Part shown: one piece after another, positions 20,301-27,422 of the stretch | How the letters are laid out: every line of letters begins with the position of its first letter | How positions within the stretch are numbered: the stretch's first letter is position 1 | Assembly (NCBI RefSeq): GCF_022229005.1 | Contig: NZ_JAKKFD010000003.1 | Span: forward strand, 1 to 64,000 | Source: Micromonospora trifolii | GTDB lineage: Bacteria; Actinomycetota; Actinomycetes; Mycobacteriales; Micromonosporaceae | DNA length: 64,000 nucleotides | Direction: 5' to 3' | The notes under the pieces: model-generated | Seen by the model: the letters and a program-made list of their open reading frames with translations, nothing else | Databases searched by the model: none | Told to the model about the DNA's origin: nothing | Position numbers and translations under genes: made by a program

Positions 20301-20390
20301 CGCGGCGGCACTGGCGAGCACCGCGAGCAGGAGCACCGCCAACGCCTGTGCCCGGCGGGCCGCGAGCGCACCCCAGATGACGGTCAGCAT
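17352..20390 (-). CDS. FtsX-like ABC transporter permease
   Basis: The 1012-residue membrane protein has an N-terminal membrane helix (ALAVLLLAVLASAAAAAA), a large extracytoplasmic domain, four to six helices around residues 290-520, a second extracytoplasmic domain, and three C-terminal helices. The two FtsX/MacB_PCD-like halves match the actinobacterial macrolide-export-type permeases. It is preceded by a broken ATPase gene (78-bp gap) and followed by an intact one (4-bp overlap). Confidence 0.9.
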   Translation of the reverse strand: MLTVIWGALAARRAQALAVLLLAVLASAAAAAAPSYVAAAGQALARYEVSRATPNELRLRLADPVEYPGVPGDPARTPFADMVKKLTPAGFEVVLGAQSGGVAAGRDGTVTSSLVFRAGVCERVTVAGACPRATSRGQLPEVMVGTHTAARLGVAVGDQFTFGAVPVRVAGIYQPLDATDPFWLGAEYIRPAAAGPTGTSAVGSAEDAIFTAEAAPLTDDQAILYRSTADLYVTERLFDTRSVADLRAAVTVVTRDGSREGLGGGTSLSSLLDRVALQRGQLADGVTLGAGLLVLLCWLVLFVAVGSAADQRRPEQGLLLLRGVQRRRLWALAIGEHAIPALFAIPLGCLGGLTAATLLAAHTLPARADVTVDATVIGFAAIGALGALAAVLLTQARMLSAPVVDLLRRVPARVRGWRATIGDVVAVSVAVAAVVQLRSGGSPSGLALVAPVAGALAAGLLLARVTMIAGGAVGGALLARGRTAGGLALVQVARQPRFRPLIALLTVVVAMLAFTVATSEVASAAYRDRAIVEVGAPRVVEVGATSRSHLLAAVRAADPEGRFAMATVVTGSSSAAGTPLLAVDSDRLATVARPHSSYGMSLADVERKIRPTAPGAPVHLRGRLLTIVISASFDAEVFGGNRVRLAVTVSSANGTRVATSRQDIEPGRKGYVLQVPECAQDCRLVKIDIVAPVVSRNLEVRFEEMRTGDEDGEHETMVLTGAQFADITRWRLTDPDDTFLDATSGTDVALILTVPENRRATPAGIAVADAPFPLPVYLTRSTGTPLGGTHPYDGVDGTPTTALVGGVADRLPRLGGSGLVVDLEYADRLAVASQSGKEEVWLTGTAPVDVLDRLRAQGLVVQSERTITGVRQDFDRQAPALALRFNLFAALAGVLIGAAGLIAMAAAEQRARVAMLVALRRQGLPPRAVRGGYGLPAAVAAVSGGLVTVVIWLLTRSGQRLFSDGRSPVPLPDWPDVGRLLMFTMPTIALFALTAVVLGRVVAASVRRRSGR

Positions 20391-20468
20391 TGACGCCGAG
20401 GCTATCGAGCCGTCCGCCGGTCCGCCGCCCTGTGCGACCGGACCGAGACCTGCCGGTTACCGGCGTCC

Positions 20469-21116
20469 TCAGTCGCGGACGATCTCCGCCCGCCCCTCGA
20501 CGAGGTGCAGCTCTGCTTCGCAGGCGGCGGCCACCTCCGGGTCGTGGGTGGCGAACACGACGGCAGCACCCCGCCGCGCCTCGTCGTGCAACAGATCCAG
20601 CACCCGCTGCCGATTGCCGGCGTCCAGCTAGCTCGTCACCTCGTCGGCCAGCAGTACACCCCCACGCAGGGCCAGGCCACGGGCGACGGCCGTGCGCTGC
20701 TGTTGGCCACCGGACAACTCCTCGACGAGCTGGTCGGCCTGGCCGGCGAGACCCAGCAGATCCAGCATCGCGGCGGTCTGCCGGAGGGCCTCCGGTGGTG
20801 TGACGCCACCGGCTACGAGCGCCACCTGAAGGTTCTCGGCCGCGGTGAGGATGGGAGCGAGGCCGTTGTCCTGCGGGATGAGGACGATCCGGTGCTCGAC
20901 CGCGTGATCACGGTCGCGCAGCGGCCGACCGTCGACAGTCACTGAGCCGTCCCGTGGCCGCAACAGCCCCGCCATCGCGTTGAGCAGGGTGGTCTTGCCG
21001 GCGCCCGACGACCCGGTCAACGCCAGGACCCGACCCGGTCGGACCGTCACCGAAATGTCAGTGAGGACGGCCGGCGCGTCGCCGTAACCGACCGAGACCC
21101 CGTCCATGTTCAACAT
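20469..21116 (-). pseudogene. ABC transporter ATPase interrupted by an in-frame TAG
   Basis: From the ATG at 21116 the frame encodes 162 residues with Walker A GSSGAGKTT, Q-loop VLIPQDN, signature LSGGQQQR and Walker B LLADEVTS. It then meets TAG at 20628-20630. The same frame continues without shift for 52 codons (LDAGNRQRVLDLL, then H-loop FATHDPEV) to TGA at 20469-20471. The stop falls exactly where the D-loop TS-E/A-LD is expected, so one base change from GAG would explain it. The shortened product lacks the D-loop and H-loop and should be inactive. A sequencing error or readthrough cannot be excluded. Confidence 0.85.
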
Positions 21117-21210
21117 GTGCGACCGCCCCTCACCGGCACCGATGACGGGCAGACTGTCATGGCGAGCGGGAGTCGCACAATCCCGCCGATCTGTCGGTGG
21201 TAGGCCGTGG

Positions 21211-22395
21211 TCAGTCGGCTCGGGTCAGCCGCTGGTGAAGCGCCAGGGCGGTGAGGATGGCCGCCAGCAGGCCGAGGGCGGCCAGCGCGGGCAGGATCCG
21301 GGCCACCGGCAGCAGCAGGAGGACGACGCCGATCGCGACGAGCTGACCCGGCGAGCCGCCGACGGTCAGCCGGAGGAACAGCAGACGACCGATGAGGTAG
21401 AGCGCGGCACCGCCGTAGAGCACTGTCGTCGCCGGCCATCCCATCGGCTCCCCGGCGGGGTGCCGAGGCTGGTCGGTCAGGCTCGCGAGGATCAGGTGGA
21501 TGCCCAGGGCGAAGTAGACCACCCCGGCGACCAGCGGCAGGTGCGCCAGCGTGTACGCGTCCGACGCCAGCTGCTGACGGCGTCGGGTGCGCGGCGAGGC
21601 CGAGGTCAGCACCTTCGCGGCGGCAGGGGCGACGCCCACGAAGTAGAGCCACCACAGGCACACGGTCGCGGCGAAGCCGAACACCGCCGCCACCAGCACC
21701 GGCCAGACGATCGTGGCCCGGCCCACGCCGGCCCCGGCCGACAGCAGGGACTCACCGAGCACGATGATCAGCACCAGGCCGTGGCGTTCGGCGAAGTGTG
21801 CCCCGCTGCGGACCTCCCCGAAGCTGGCGGCGGTGGCGATCCGGCCGCCGCCGTAGTCGACGAGGAACGCCACTGTCCACAGCACGGTCTGCGCGGTACC
21901 GCCGAGGAAGGCTCCAGCCAGGAGCGGAACCCAGGCGAGTGTGGTGGACACGGCGAAGCGCGCTGTCTGGCGGCGGTACTGCGGGTTGCCGGACGAGGCG
22001 TAGGTCATCAGGGTGAGGTGCACCCCGCGGACCGCGAGGTAGGCGATGGCCAGGGTGAGCGGCGGGCTCAACGCGCCGTCGTGGCGCTGCCACGCCTCGG
22101 GGATCACCAGGGCGGCCACGAAGATGGCGGCCATCGCCACGAGCATTCCGGCCAGTACGGGGCCGTTGTCCGCGCGGACCTGATTGCCCAGCCAGGCATA
22201 GCAGCTCCACGCGTACCAGAACCAGAGCAGGAGCAGCAGCCCCTGGTAGAGGGTGAGCGGCCCCAGCGACTCCGCCATGAAACCGATGAGCCGCGTCAGC
22301 GCGAAGACCAGGACCAGGTCGAAGAAGATCTCGAAGGTGGTGGCCCGGTGTGCCTCCTCGACCAGCACCGGCCGGGACCGGCGGATGCGGCTCAT
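21211..22395 (-). CDS. ltrA: low temperature requirement protein A (LtrA family)
   Basis: The 394-residue protein has about ten to twelve hydrophobic helices and the family hallmark ATTFEIFFDLVLVFALTRLIGFM near residues 18-40, plus the ADNGPVLAGMLVAMAAIFVAALVIPEAW segment. LtrA proteins are widespread membrane proteins first linked to growth at low temperature in Listeria; the molecular function is not established. It lies 59 bp downstream of a TetR gene on the same strand and may be controlled by it. Confidence 0.9.
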   Translation of the reverse strand: MSRIRRSRPVLVEEAHRATTFEIFFDLVLVFALTRLIGFMAESLGPLTLYQGLLLLLWFWYAWSCYAWLGNQVRADNGPVLAGMLVAMAAIFVAALVIPEAWQRHDGALSPPLTLAIAYLAVRGVHLTLMTYASSGNPQYRRQTARFAVSTTLAWVPLLAGAFLGGTAQTVLWTVAFLVDYGGGRIATAASFGEVRSGAHFAERHGLVLIIVLGESLLSAGAGVGRATIVWPVLVAAVFGFAATVCLWWLYFVGVAPAAAKVLTSASPRTRRRQQLASDAYTLAHLPLVAGVVYFALGIHLILASLTDQPRHPAGEPMGWPATTVLYGGAALYLIGRLLFLRLTVGGSPGQLVAIGVVLLLLPVARILPALAALGLLAAILTALALHQRLTRAD

Positions 22396-22454
22396 CCGCT
22401 CATCCTGGTCTGTGCCACCCCTCGTGCGGGGGCCAACGGCCAGCTACGACGGGA

Positions 22455-23021
22455 TCAGCCGAAGAGCAGGTCGAGGTGGGCGTCCAGTGCGCCCAGCGCC
22501 TGTTCGGCGGTGTACTGCCCGCCGAGCAGGTAGACACCGAGCCCTTCCATCAGCGCCAGCAGGCCAGCCGCGGCGGCGGCGTCGTGGCGGTCGGGCAGGA
22601 CGCTGGCGATGAAGGTGGTGAACTGCGCGGTGTCCTCGTGCAGGCTGGGCGCGGCCGACGGTCGCACCGCCGTGTAGGCGAGGAACGCGAGTGCCACCCG
22701 CCCGTTGTCGCGGGTGCCTTCGTCGAGCGGCAGCAGCGCGGCGAGCATCGTGCGTAGCAGCAGCCGAGGCGACGGGGTCTCACCCAGCCGTGCCACCGCC
22801 TCGGTGACACGGAACTGGCTGCGCTCACGCACCACGCTCAACGCGAACGCCATCATCTCGTCCTTGGTTCGGAAGTAGTGCTGGACCATCCCGGCGGACA
22901 CGCCGGCCTCGGCAGCCACGTGTCGGAGGCTGACGGCCTCCAGGCCCTGATCCGCGGCGACCCGCATCAGCGCGTCCGCGATGAGGGTGCGTCGCTCCTG
23001 GTGATCGACCTTCTTGGGCAT
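22455..23021 (-). CDS. TetR family transcriptional regulator
   Basis: The 188-residue protein has a TetR N-terminal DNA-binding domain (RRTLIADALMRVAADQGLEAVSLRHVAAEAGVS, then GMVQHYFRTKDEMM). The C-terminal helical ligand domain resembles the BetI-like TetR_C group. It sits between a membrane-protein gene (51 bp upstream) and ltrA (59 bp downstream), so either may be a target. The ligand is unknown. Confidence 0.92.
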   Translation of the reverse strand: MPKKVDHQERRTLIADALMRVAADQGLEAVSLRHVAAEAGVSAGMVQHYFRTKDEMMAFALSVVRERSQFRVTEAVARLGETPSPRLLLRTMLAALLPLDEGTRDNGRVALAFLAYTAVRPSAAPSLHEDTAQFTTFIASVLPDRHDAAAAAGLLALMEGLGVYLLGGQYTAEQALGALDAHLDLLFG

Positions 23022-23072
23022 GACCTCGATCGTTTCACAGTGGGTGGCCCGGAGACTCCGCCAGCGCGGCGG

Positions 23073-23738
23073 TCACCGGCTGACGATGTGGCTCACCGGA
23101 GTGCCCCGCGCGCTGCGCAGCAGGCCGTCCGGGTCGTCGGCGTACAGTCGCAGCTCGTTCATCGGCGTGGACCCGGTCTTGGGCAGGTCGAAGGTCAGCG
23201 GCCGACGCAGCAGGACGTCGATGCTGGTCTGGCTGCCGACCGAGATGGACACCACCTGGCGGTCGCCCTCCTGCTCGACCTGCACCGATCTGCTCGACGG
23301 CAGCGAGCGGTAGCGCTTGCGCAGGGCCTCGACGTCCGTCCACGGGATCCAGATGTCGATGCCCCAGCTGAGCCGCACCCGCAGGCCCCGGTCGCCCACG
23401 ACGTGAGGGTGGAGGGTCATGCTGGCGAACAGGCCGATCATCCAGAGCAGACCCCAGATGCCGAGGCCCAGCACGATCCAGCGGGCGGGACGCCACGGCA
23501 CCACGTGGGTGACCACCACGTCGAAGATCGGGATCTCCACTACCGACAGGCCGATGAAGATGCCCAGGATCGGCTTGACCACGCCGAGGTAGCCGAACGG
23601 CTCGTCGCCGGGCCCCAGCGGTAGTGGGCGTCGCCGCGCCCACGCGTACAGGCTGCGCCACGTCGCGGCCTCGGCCTCGACGGCCCGACGCAGCAGCGAG
23701 CCCACCCGCGCCCTGGTTGGCGTCTTCGTGTCGGTCAT
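23073..23738 (-). CDS. membrane protein of unknown function
   Basis: The 221-residue protein has a cytoplasmic, basic N-terminus, two adjacent hydrophobic helices (GYLGVVKPILGIFIGLSVVE and RWIVLGLGIWGLLWMIGLFA) and a C-terminal soluble domain. The pattern resembles small actinobacterial PH-like membrane proteins, but I do not recognise a named family. GAAGGACG lies 6 nt before the ATG. It starts 29 bp after the PEP-utilising gene and is likely in the same operon. Confidence 0.78.
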   Translation of the reverse strand: MTDTKTPTRARVGSLLRRAVEAEAATWRSLYAWARRRPLPLGPGDEPFGYLGVVKPILGIFIGLSVVEIPIFDVVVTHVVPWRPARWIVLGLGIWGLLWMIGLFASMTLHPHVVGDRGLRVRLSWGIDIWIPWTDVEALRKRYRSLPSSRSVQVEQEGDRQVVSISVGSQTSIDVLLRRPLTFDLPKTGSTPMNELRLYADDPDGLLRSARGTPVSHIVSR

Positions 23739-23767
23739 GGTCGTCCTTCTCGCTCGGGGGCCGACGG

Positions 23768-26176
23768 TCAGTGCAGCGTGACGGTTCCGGCACCGCCGTC
23801 CACTGTGACGAGCTGCCCCGTGGTGATGGTCCGGGTGGCGTCGGGCACGCAGATGACGGCGGGAATGCCGTACTCACGGGCCACCGTCGGGCCGTGCGCC
23901 ATGATCGCTCCGGTCTCGGTGACCAGCGCCGCCGCGGTGAGGAACAGCGGGGTCCAGCCGGGGTCCGTGGTCGCGGCCACCAGGACGTCGCCGGGCTCGA
24001 CGTGGGCGGTGCCCGGGTCGTGCACGACCCGGGCGGGGCCGGTCACCCGGCCTGCCGACGCACCCACTCCGGCGAGTGTCCCGTCGCCGGACGAGGTCGC
24101 CGGCAGGACGGTCTCGACGTCGGTGCCGTCGGAGAGCAGTGCCACCGGCACCGTCCGACGCCGCAGCTCCCGGCGGTGCACCGCCCGTCGGGCGGTGACG
24201 GTGCCACGCAGATCAACACCCTGGTGTACGGCGGTGTGCACCTCGTCGAGGGTCAGGAACATGATGTCGTCGGGCTGGTCCAGCAGGCCGGAGCCGTGCA
24301 GGTCGGCGCCGATGAGCAGCAGTTGGCGGCGGGTTTCGCGCAGCGGGTACAGCCCGGCGAACTTGCCGGCCTCGCGCAGGCCGGCCAATGATCGCGCCCG
24401 GCGCAACAGGAAACCGGCGATCCTGCCCCGCACCGGCCGCCGACGGCGAGCCCGCGTGGCCAACTCCCGCAGCGCTGACTCCGCCACCGAGGTGGCCCGC
24501 TGGAAGCGCTGGTCGGGGCCCTGTCGCGGATCGGTGACCCGCAGGTAGTTGGCGACCGCGGCGAAGACCGGCGTCGGATCCTCCGCCCAGCGCGGCACCC
24601 CGAGGTCGACTTCGGCGACGCCCCGGTGACCGTAGACGTCCAGGAAGGTCGTCATGCCGATGTCGGGCAGCGTGCCGCGCAGGTGGCGTGCGGCCAACTC
24701 GGCCGGCGGGGTGTCGAGGAGAAGCTGGCGGTGCTCGCCCGCGCCCTGGGCGAGCCGCCACAGGGCCAGGTCCATCTCGATGGTGACGTTGTGCGGCATG
24801 CCACCCAGCACGGTGTGGATCTCGTCCGGGCCGGCGACGCCCTTGAGCAACGTGGTCGGCAGAGCGGCGGCGAGCATCCCGGCGACGATCGGCCACATGA
24901 TCGCGTCGGCGCTGTCGTCGGCGTCGGCGTCCTGCGCCTGGACGAAGCGCAGCCGGTCGGCGGCGGTACGCAGGTCGGCGGGGGCGGCCGAGCGTACCCT
25001 CAGCTGCTCGATCGCCTCGAACATCCGGGCCCGCGCAGCCTCGGGACGGGCGAGCGCCCGCAGGATCCCCACCACCGCGCGACCGGCTGTCCGCAGCGAC
25101 GCGGCCCCCGGTGCCCCACCGCGGCGGGCACCGACGCTGGTCGGGGCGAACCGGGGATCCGCCAGCACGTGCTGCATCACCGCCTGGGCGCGCGGCCCGA
25201 AGTCGACAGCCAGGAGCTTCACCAGTCGCTTGCGGGACGACCGGTCGCGTGCGAGGTCGGTCAGGTCGCCGTAGAGGCGGCCGCCGATGTCGACGATCTC
25301 GACCCGTACCCCGAGCGCGGCGAGCATCGCGGCGATCTGCGTCCGCAGGGTCGACATGCCCATCGGGGTGACCGGTTGCAGCATGCCCTGGACGTGCCCG
25401 AACTCCAGGTAGACACGGGGGAGGGGCTTCTCGCTGCGGGGTGGGGCGGGGAACAGGCTGGTGACCGGCCGGGACTGGAGGAGCCACAGCACGTCGTCCG
25501 CGTCGATCGCCCACTCGACGTCCTGTGGGCAGCCGAAGTGGGCCTGCAACCGCTCGCCGGTGACGCGGAGGCGGGCCAGCTGCGTGGACGTCAGGCATCC
25601 GGCCTCGGCGCGCGTGACGTCGTCGAGGATGTAGTGGTCGACTGCCGTTGCGCCGTCCACCACCGTCGTGCCGAGGCCGGGCGCGGCGTCGACGGCCATC
25701 TCGTCACGGCGGCCGGTCAGCGGGTTCGCTGTGAACAGCACTCCCGCCACGGTGGGGGTGACCATGCGCTGCACGACGACGGCCATCTCCACCGCTGCAT
25801 GATCGATGCTACGGGCGTCGCGGTACGCGGTCGCGCGGTCGCCGTGCAGCGAAGCCCAGCATTTCTCGATCGCGGCGATCAGCTCGGCGGTGCCGGTGAC
25901 GTTGAGGACGGTGTCCTGCTGCCCGGCGAAGCTCGCGTCCGGCAGGTCCTCGGCGGTGGCGCTGGAGCGCACCGCCACCGGGCCCGCACCGAGCCGCTGG
26001 TACGCGGCGACGACCTCGGCAGTGGGGACGACGCCGAGCCGGTGTGCCTCGGTGGTGACGCAGAAACCGTCGGGGACCTGCTCGCCGTGCCGGATCAGCT
26101 CGCCCAGCCCGGCCGCCTTGCCGCCGACCAGGGCGGTCATGGCGGCGGTCACCTCGGACAACGCGATCACGTGCAT
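23768..26176 (-). CDS. PEP synthase / rifampin phosphotransferase-like enzyme
   Basis: The 802-residue protein starts at MHVIALSEV; the longer upstream frame lacks a plausible start. Residues ~1-300 are a pyruvate-phosphate-dikinase ATP-grasp domain (VGGKAAGLGELIRHG, VAVRSSATAEDLPDASFAGQQDTVLN). A large helical middle domain follows. The last ~80 residues are the mobile phosphohistidine domain with AHGPTVAREYGIPAV, where the His is the phosphocarrier. This three-part order matches Rph-type antibiotic phosphotransferases and PEP-synthase-like proteins. The substrate is not predictable: rifamycin inactivation is possible, and so is a metabolic role. Confidence 0.87.
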   Translation of the reverse strand: MHVIALSEVTAAMTALVGGKAAGLGELIRHGEQVPDGFCVTTEAHRLGVVPTAEVVAAYQRLGAGPVAVRSSATAEDLPDASFAGQQDTVLNVTGTAELIAAIEKCWASLHGDRATAYRDARSIDHAAVEMAVVVQRMVTPTVAGVLFTANPLTGRRDEMAVDAAPGLGTTVVDGATAVDHYILDDVTRAEAGCLTSTQLARLRVTGERLQAHFGCPQDVEWAIDADDVLWLLQSRPVTSLFPAPPRSEKPLPRVYLEFGHVQGMLQPVTPMGMSTLRTQIAAMLAALGVRVEIVDIGGRLYGDLTDLARDRSSRKRLVKLLAVDFGPRAQAVMQHVLADPRFAPTSVGARRGGAPGAASLRTAGRAVVGILRALARPEAARARMFEAIEQLRVRSAAPADLRTAADRLRFVQAQDADADDSADAIMWPIVAGMLAAALPTTLLKGVAGPDEIHTVLGGMPHNVTIEMDLALWRLAQGAGEHRQLLLDTPPAELAARHLRGTLPDIGMTTFLDVYGHRGVAEVDLGVPRWAEDPTPVFAAVANYLRVTDPRQGPDQRFQRATSVAESALRELATRARRRRPVRGRIAGFLLRRARSLAGLREAGKFAGLYPLRETRRQLLLIGADLHGSGLLDQPDDIMFLTLDEVHTAVHQGVDLRGTVTARRAVHRRELRRRTVPVALLSDGTDVETVLPATSSGDGTLAGVGASAGRVTGPARVVHDPGTAHVEPGDVLVAATTDPGWTPLFLTAAALVTETGAIMAHGPTVAREYGIPAVICVPDATRTITTGQLVTVDGGAGTVTLH

Positions 26177-26192
26177 GGGAGCCCACTCTCGT

Positions 26193-26253
26193 TGCAATAC
26201 GACTGCATTGCATCCCACGCTATCTCGTTCACGATGCGACTGCAATGTCACTG
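26193..26253 (-). promoter_or_regulatory. inverted and direct TGCAAT repeats in divergent promoter region
   Basis: TGCAAT-N8-ATTGCA forms an inverted repeat at 26193-26212, and a related TGCAATGTCACTGCA follows at 26241-26255. The repeats lie between the divergent PEP-enzyme and M23 peptidase genes and are AT-richer than their surroundings, so they are candidate regulator sites. No regulator is assigned. Confidence 0.45.
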
Positions 26254-26279
26254 CATCGGGGCGCGACCTCGGAGTCGAC

Positions 26280-26957
26280 ATGTTGCCGGGATCTGCCATG
26301 CTCGGGCCGGTGACGACCGGCCGCCCGACCAGAGCCCGTTCCCACCGCCGCCCACGAAGCCGTGCCATCCGCGTCGTCCTCGCGCTCGTCGCGACAGCGG
26401 CCGTCCTGGGCGTCGCGGTGGTGGCGCTGCCGATGCTGCGACCGGCCGGGCCGCGCCCGCTCTTCCAGATGCCGGTGACCTGCGGCGAGACGTGGCAGCT
26501 CAGCACCTACCCCGGTCACGACGACTACGACGTCGACTTCTTCCCCGTCGAGGGCGAGACGTGGGGGCGGCCGGTGCTCGCGTCGTACGCCGGGACTGTC
26601 ACGGTGGCGGGCATCAACGGCTCGCTGGGCGGCCGCAACCCGGAGAACCCGGAGGGCCCACGGGGGCGCGGCGGCGGCTACTGGGTGAAGATCGACCACG
26701 GCGGCAAGTGGGAGACGCAGTACCTGCACATGCTCGAACCGCCGCTGGTCACTGTCGGTCAGAAGGTCGCCCAGGGTGACCAGATCGGGCGGCTCGGCAG
26801 CACCGGCAACTCCGGAGCGCCGCACCTGCACTACGAGCAGCGCCGTGGCTGGGACAAGGTCGAGACCCACTTCGACGGCACGCCGTCGGGCATCACCACG
26901 GACGAGCGCGAACAGATCCTGCGGCGGGTGAGCAACAACTGCCCGGCCGCCTCCTGA
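26280..26957 (+). CDS. membrane-anchored M23 family peptidase
   Basis: The 225-residue protein begins at an ATG with GGAG 5 nt upstream; an internal ATG at 26298 is also possible. A basic stretch and one hydrophobic helix (VVLALVATAAVLGVAVVALPML) form a signal or anchor. The M23 (lysostaphin-like) domain includes HDDYDVDF, a variant of the first metal-binding HxxxD motif, and HLHYEQ with the catalytic HxH. GSTGNSGAPHLHY is typical. It probably cleaves peptidoglycan cross-links or another peptide at the cell surface. Confidence 0.85.
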   Translation: MLPGSAMLGPVTTGRPTRARSHRRPRSRAIRVVLALVATAAVLGVAVVALPMLRPAGPRPLFQMPVTCGETWQLSTYPGHDDYDVDFFPVEGETWGRPVLASYAGTVTVAGINGSLGGRNPENPEGPRGRGGGYWVKIDHGGKWETQYLHMLEPPLVTVGQKVAQGDQIGRLGSTGNSGAPHLHYEQRRGWDKVETHFDGTPSGITTDEREQILRRVSNNCPAAS

Positions 26958-27030
26958 GGACGGCAGTTTGCCCGGCGCGGCTCGGGGGCACTGATTCGGG
27001 GGACAGCGCAGACGCAGGGAGGAGCCGGTC

Positions 27031-27261
27031 ATGGCCAAGGGTGACGTCGACACGTACCACGAGGACGGGCAGTGGAAGAACAAGCCGGAGGGCCAGGAGC
27101 GCGCCAGCAGCACGCATGACGTGAAGGCCGACGCGCAGGCCCAGGGCCGCGAGATGGCGGCCGACCGCGGCGTCGAACACGTGATCAAGAAGCAGGACGG
27201 CACGATCGGGGAGAAGAACACCTACCCCCGCAGCCGTGACCCTCGGGACATCGAGGGCTGA
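27031..27261 (+). CDS. DUF2188 family protein
   Basis: This small, hydrophilic protein has 76 residues (YHEDGQWKNKPEGQERASS ... VIKKQDGTIGEKNTYP) and matches the DUF2188 pattern, in which the N-terminal HxxDGxW and C-terminal DGxIxxxxSYP blocks recur. GGGAGGAG precedes the ATG. The function of the family is unknown. It is followed by a perfect terminator, so it is probably monocistronic. Confidence 0.85.
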   Translation: MAKGDVDTYHEDGQWKNKPEGQERASSTHDVKADAQAQGREMAADRGVEHVIKKQDGTIGEKNTYPRSRDPRDIEG

Positions 27262-27278
27262 CAGCTTCCAGTCTCAGC

Positions 27279-27321
27279 GGACCGACCTCCCCGGCGTGAC
27301 CGAGGAGGTCGGTCCAATTTT
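27279..27321 (+). terminator. intrinsic terminator after DUF2188 gene
   Basis: A perfect 12-bp stem (27279-27290 with 27304-27315) has a 13-nt loop and is followed by AATTTT. It isolates the DUF2188 gene from the surface-protein gene downstream. Confidence 0.85.
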
Positions 27322-27362
27322 GCGCGGCCGGGCACCAGCCCGCTTTATGCCGGTAAGAGAAA

Positions 27363-27388
27363 TATGGGTGTTTTTGGGGGATATAGTC
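27363..27388 (+). promoter_or_regulatory. upstream motif shared with small WxL-like gene
   Basis: TATGGGTGTTTT followed after five bases by GATA (and TAGTC) lies 34 bp before the ATG. Sixteen of the first 21 positions are the same as upstream of the small WxL-like gene (32098-32121, minus strand). It is a candidate promoter for an alternative sigma factor or a common activator site. Confidence 0.55.
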
Positions 27389-27422
27389 CAGCTCGGGACT
27401 CGAGTGAAAGCTGGGAGTGGGC

